A stretch of DNA of 64,000 nt from NCBI RefSeq assembly GCF_019711435.1, contig NZ_JAIGNK010000001.1:744001-808000 (forward strand), read 5' to 3'. Shown here in pieces: positions 60,985 through 64,000 of this stretch. Position 1 is the stretch's first letter; each line of letters begins with the position of its first letter. The translations under genes and the position numbers were made by a program. The notes beneath the pieces are model-generated. The model worked only from the letters and a program-made list of their open reading frames with translations. It ran no database searches and was not told the origin of the DNA. Source of the stretch: Qipengyuania polymorpha. GTDB taxonomy: Bacteria; Pseudomonadota; Alphaproteobacteria; Sphingomonadales; Sphingomonadaceae.

Positions 60985-61623
60985 CTAAGACCCGAAAATT
61001 CCAAGCCTCATTGCTGCGAGCGGGCTTAGGCGGTCGCCAAACAAGGGCGCGCCGCCACGCTTGATGGAGCGGCGGGCCAGACCTCCGATGATCGCAAGCG
61101 ATCGCAGGTCGCGGGGAAGCTGCGGCAATGGCTCCGTATGCTCGCGCGTTTCGTGTCCCATCATGCCAAGCTCTGCTGCAGCCCAGGCTTCGCCATGGCT
61201 GGCCGCGTTCTCGGCGCTGCCCTGATGACCGGCCAATTTCGCGAGGGCAGCAAATGCGCGGGCGCGGCCGTGCCGGAAACCAGTTCGGGCTTCGTCATCG
61301 AGAGGGAATTCGAATAGCAGATGTTCCCAGCCATCGATCAGGGCCACACATTCGCTGCGCTCCGAGTGCCAATAGTCGAGGATCGACCTGAGCAGCGGGT
61401 CGGGTGGCGGAGCGGATCCGGCGGCGCGCTCGCGAAGGATTTCATCTCGCCACCAGGCCAAGCGTAGCTGTCCGAGCGCCGGTTCCGACACGCTGCGCAC
61501 GATGCGGGCAAGGTTTTCGTCGAGCCGCAAGAGGGCGTCGAGCGCGCCACGTTGGTCTTCTTTTGCGTAGGAAAGGACGAGCGGGCCCCACTCCGGCAGG
61601 TTGTATGGTGCAGTGTCATCCAT
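60985..61623 (-). CDS. Squalene/phytoene synthase family protein (short)
   Basis: This 212-residue protein shows the family's substrate-binding region: LRLDENLARIVRSVSEPALGQLRLAWWRDEIL (residues 30-62). It lacks both aspartate-rich DxxxD motifs of active squalene or phytoene synthases and is about 70 residues shorter. It resembles the NDUFAF6-type, non-catalytic branch. A role in complex I assembly would be consistent, but this is inference. The start ATG 61621-61623 is followed by MDDTAPYNLPEWGPLVLSYA. Confidence 0.7.
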   Translation of the reverse strand: MDDTAPYNLPEWGPLVLSYAKEDQRGALDALLRLDENLARIVRSVSEPALGQLRLAWWRDEILRERAAGSAPPPDPLLRSILDYWHSERSECVALIDGWEHLLFEFPLDDEARTGFRHGRARAFAALAKLAGHQGSAENAASHGEAWAAAELGMMGHETREHTEPLPQLPRDLRSLAIIGGLARRSIKRGGAPLFGDRLSPLAAMRLGIFGS

Positions 61624-61786
61624 GGCGTTGGCCTAGGCCCACCCGCTGCCCGCGTGTCAAGGAAACCTGCCGACTTCGGACATGGGAAACGGGAAATTAA
61701 CCACTCCCGGTACATGAAAAATAAGGAACTGCCCTTCTATCAGGCACGGTCGAAGAGGTTCCTTTCTACGAGGTTCAACGGGGTAT

Positions 61787-63421
61787 ATGGGCATCAAGAC
61801 TTTCCTGCATCGCCTGCGCGACGATACCAGCGGCAACGCCATGCTATTGGTCGCCATGGGCGCACCGGTCCTGTTCGGTTCCGCCGGACTGGGCGTGGAC
61901 ATGGCCCAGTATTACCTCTGGAAACGAGAATTGCAGTACGCCGTGGACCAGTCCGCGCTGGCCGCCGCGTGGGCGCGAGGCAATGGCGATACTTCGACCA
62001 ACGCAGACGGTGCAGATGCGGCCTTCAAGAAACGTTCGCGTCAGGAGTTTTACTCGAACCTGTCCCGCACCAAGAATTATCTTCTAAGTCATCGGATCAA
62101 GCTGATCGAATATGAAGATATCGACGATAATGCGGTAGAGGCCGAAGCATCGGCCACGGCTGAATTGCCGTTTACAAAACTGGTGCTTGGCGATGGCATG
62201 ACCGTCGCCGTGAAAGCTCAGGCGATTTGGGAAACCACCAAGCAGTTCACGGCGTGCCTTTATTCACTCGATACGGAATCGCCGAAAACCATGTGGTTCA
62301 GCGGTACCTACACGGTCGATGCAGCATGCGGCGTCGGCGCGCGTTCGACCGCCGGCAACGCCATCGCGACGGACGGCAACTCGGGGGCGCAAGACATCAA
62401 CTGGGTTATTGCCGGCGGCGGCATCGAAGATAGCGCCGGTGCATTCGTGAATGCCGAAGTCGTCGAAAACTACGACAACATGGTCGACCCGTGGGAAGAC
62501 CTGACCCCTCCCGACGACACGACGAGCCGGGACAACCCTGGCACGGTCGATGGTTGCAGCGGGAATGAGCGTTTGGCCAATTGGCAAGCAGACGAGACGA
62601 TCACGGAAGAGATCACCTATCTGTATTACAAGGGCGCCAACAAAAGCTCCGCGAAAGCCGCTGATCCTATCGAGTATTCGGGCGCGGGGGCCCTGGAAGG
62701 TACCACCACCACATACCCGACCATTGTAGACTCCGATTTCAACGAAGAGCCGACTGACAAGACGTCGACCACGGTCGGTAGTCTCAGCCAGGTCGCCGGT
62801 TCAGGTCCGGACAAGATCTATGCAGAGCCGACCACGACTACGACCTATGTCTACACTAACAAGGAGTACCTCGATAACGATTTTACGCTCCAGCCAGGCA
62901 CCTACGAAAATGGCATGAACATCAAGTGCAATGCTGTGATGGAGAGTGGTGTCTATGTCATTTCCGGGGGCACACTCTCGCTGACAGGCGGCAAGACCCT
63001 GATTGGTGAAGGCGTGATGTTCGTTCTCGAGAATGGCGTGAGCATCAACTTTGAGGGTGGCGCAAAAGTCTATCTTACGCCGATGACGGCAAACGAGATC
63101 CTCGCCTATACGAATATCACCGATGCCGAGCATGCGGCCAAGCTCGAGAACATGTTGATATTCGAGCATCCCGACTCCCCTGGCAGTGCCAACAACAAGA
63201 TTACCGGTGGTTCGCATTTCGACCTCAACGGCACGATCTATATGCCCAATAGCGATCTCGCACTGGCCGGTAGCATGAACGCTTCGGCAGAGTGCCTGAT
63301 GGTTGCCACGGGCAAGCTCTCGATCAGCGGTGGCGCAGATCTCGAGACGCTTTGTCCGGCAGGCAAGACCCACGATATCGTCGTCGGTGAAGGCCGCACC
63401 CGGGTGAGGTTGGTCCTGTGA
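61787..63421 (+). CDS. Tad-pilus TadG-like protein with beta-rich C-terminal domain
   Basis: This 544-residue exported protein starts with the TadE/TadG N-terminal segment DDTSGNAMLLVAMGAPVLFGSAGLGVDMAQYYLWKRELQYAVDQSALAAA (positions 12-60), a pseudopilin-like membrane helix and stalk. Its C-terminal half (about 360-530) is a series of short Gly/Thr-rich strands (GVYVISGGTLSLTGGKTLIGEGVMFVLENGVSINFEGGAKVYL), suggesting a beta-helix. There is no von Willebrand MIDAS motif that classical TadG carries. It opens a three-gene overlapping run of Tad proteins. Confidence 0.82.
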   Translation: MGIKTFLHRLRDDTSGNAMLLVAMGAPVLFGSAGLGVDMAQYYLWKRELQYAVDQSALAAAWARGNGDTSTNADGADAAFKKRSRQEFYSNLSRTKNYLLSHRIKLIEYEDIDDNAVEAEASATAELPFTKLVLGDGMTVAVKAQAIWETTKQFTACLYSLDTESPKTMWFSGTYTVDAACGVGARSTAGNAIATDGNSGAQDINWVIAGGGIEDSAGAFVNAEVVENYDNMVDPWEDLTPPDDTTSRDNPGTVDGCSGNERLANWQADETITEEITYLYYKGANKSSAKAADPIEYSGAGALEGTTTTYPTIVDSDFNEEPTDKTSTTVGSLSQVAGSGPDKIYAEPTTTTTYVYTNKEYLDNDFTLQPGTYENGMNIKCNAVMESGVYVISGGTLSLTGGKTLIGEGVMFVLENGVSINFEGGAKVYLTPMTANEILAYTNITDAEHAAKLENMLIFEHPDSPGSANNKITGGSHFDLNGTIYMPNSDLALAGSMNASAECLMVATGKLSISGGADLETLCPAGKTHDIVVGEGRTRVRLVL

Positions 63422-63879
63422 TCAAGCGCCTTTCCCACCTCGCGAATTTCGCCCGCAACGAGGATGGCTCGTTCATGGTCGAGACCGCCATCGTCCTTCC
63501 CGTGCTCGTCATGATGGCGCTCGGGGGATATGAGGCGAGCCAGATCATCTCGCGCGAGAACGAGCTTCAGATTGCGGTTGCCGAAGCGGCCGCAGTCGTG
63601 CTGGCATCGATCCCGGAAGATCAGGATGACCTCGATGAAATCGAACTCATCATCGAGGCTTCGACGGGTTTGCCCGAGGGCAAGGTTCGGTTGCTGAAGA
63701 AATATCGCTGCGATGCGACTGCGGCGCTGGTCGACAGCACCTCGAGCTGCGCGACGGGAGCGGTGATTTCGGAATTCATCCACCTCAACGTGTGGGATGA
63801 GTACACGCCGGTCTGGACCTCTTTCGGTATCGGTGAAAAGGTCACCTACGACATTCGCCGGAGGATCCAGATCTCATGA
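63418..63879 (+). CDS. TadE-like pseudopilin
   Basis: This 153-residue protein has a hydrophilic N-terminus then the TadE segment EDGSFMVETAIVLPVLVMMALGGYEASQIISRENELQIAV (residues 15-54), with a Glu after the hydrophobic run. The C-terminal half is a small extracytoplasmic domain with two cysteines (KYRCDATA and SSCATGA). The GTG start overlaps the preceding stop (GTGA). TadE-like minor pseudopilins help assemble adhesive Flp pili. Confidence 0.85.
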   Translation: MIKRLSHLANFARNEDGSFMVETAIVLPVLVMMALGGYEASQIISRENELQIAVAEAAAVVLASIPEDQDDLDEIELIIEASTGLPEGKVRLLKKYRCDATAALVDSTSSCATGAVISEFIHLNVWDEYTPVWTSFGIGEKVTYDIRRRIQIS

Positions 63880-64000
63880 GCGTGCCCTTCTGCAAGCGTC
63901 TGGCAGGGAACGAGCAGGGTTCGACCATTGTCGAATTCGCCATTCTCGCACCCGTCTTCTTCGGGATTTTCTTCGGCCTGATCCAGATCGGGATCAGCAT
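63876..64000 (+). CDS. TadE-like pseudopilin, N-terminal part
   Basis: The first 41 codons of a second TadE-family protein run to the window edge: MSVPFCKRLAGNEQGSTIVEFAILAPVFFGIFFGLIQIGIS, with the EQGSTIVEFAILAPVF pattern of the family. The ATG overlaps the upstream stop (ATGA). The rest lies beyond the window, so full length and possible fusion are unknown. Confidence 0.85.
   Translation, partial: MSVPFCKRLAGNEQGSTIVEFAILAPVFFGIFFGLIQIGIS

Noticed and set aside
1..64000. CRISPR arrays, insertion sequences, prophage genes or toxin-antitoxin pairs
   Set aside because: No regularly spaced repeats, transposase or integrase-like genes were seen. The RatA-like gene stands alone next to lipA and is not a toxin-antitoxin pair.

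Overview
The window is a compact, high-GC (about 63 percent by eye) bacterial chromosome segment that is almost entirely core genome. The gene content and order point to an alphaproteobacterium of the order Sphingomonadales, most likely the Erythrobacteraceae. The evidence is the dusB-ntrB-ntrC-ntrY-ntrX-hfq-hflX string, an Hfq with two Sm domains, a fused ispDF gene, an archaeal/eukaryote-like prolyl-tRNA synthetase, an alphaproteobacterial-type sigma-32 promoter, a GTTC-N7-GTTC LexA box, and a Tad pilus block. The family assignment is inference. I see no insertion sequence, prophage, CRISPR array or rRNA operon.

Layout. 1-9060: heat-shock cluster (hrcA end, grpE, dnaK, dnaJ) interleaved with a DUF885 peptidase, a copper chaperone and several small secreted proteins. 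9120-17256: patatin-like lipase divergent from an SOS-boxed radA, then cvpA, an Fe-S scaffold-like gene, an MFS transporter, alanine racemase and phaR. 17270-23189: proS, an M28 peptidase, RNase R and a universal stress protein; a palindromic repeat occurs once between phaR and proS and once in frame inside rnr. 23319-29796: pyruvate dehydrogenase E2 and E3 separated by three small genes, then a Kef-type antiporter. 29933-30022: tRNA-Ser(UGA). 30151-38151: lytic transglycosylase, a tightly overlapping string from the D-Ala-D-Ala carboxypeptidase through tmk, holB, metG, tatD and a beta-lactamase-fold hydrolase to a 61-residue membrane protein, then mazG. 38146-47377 (minus strand): the dusB/Ntr/hfq/hflX string. 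47462-51064: ispDF, cinA-like, RatA/COQ10-like and lipA. 51148-53077: a SbtA-SbtB-carbonic anhydrase operon, followed by a NYN-domain protein. 53904-61623: TPR protein, gyrA, a YhhN protein, trmFO, an EF-hand protein and a squalene/phytoene-synthase-like protein. 61787-64000: the start of a TadE/TadG pseudopilin operon that runs off the end.

How the genes work together. The Hsp70 system is controlled by HrcA and sigma-32. Two nitrogen-sensing two-component systems share one string with the RNA chaperone Hfq. PhaR links the window to polyhydroxyalkanoate storage. The SbtA/SbtB/carbonic anhydrase module would import and interconvert bicarbonate and CO2, probably under nucleotide control through the PII-like SbtB. 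The most rewarding items for follow-up are this inorganic-carbon operon, the repeat domesticated inside rnr, the LexA box before radA, the double-Sm Hfq, and a diverged tandem pair of secreted proteins at 7966-9060.
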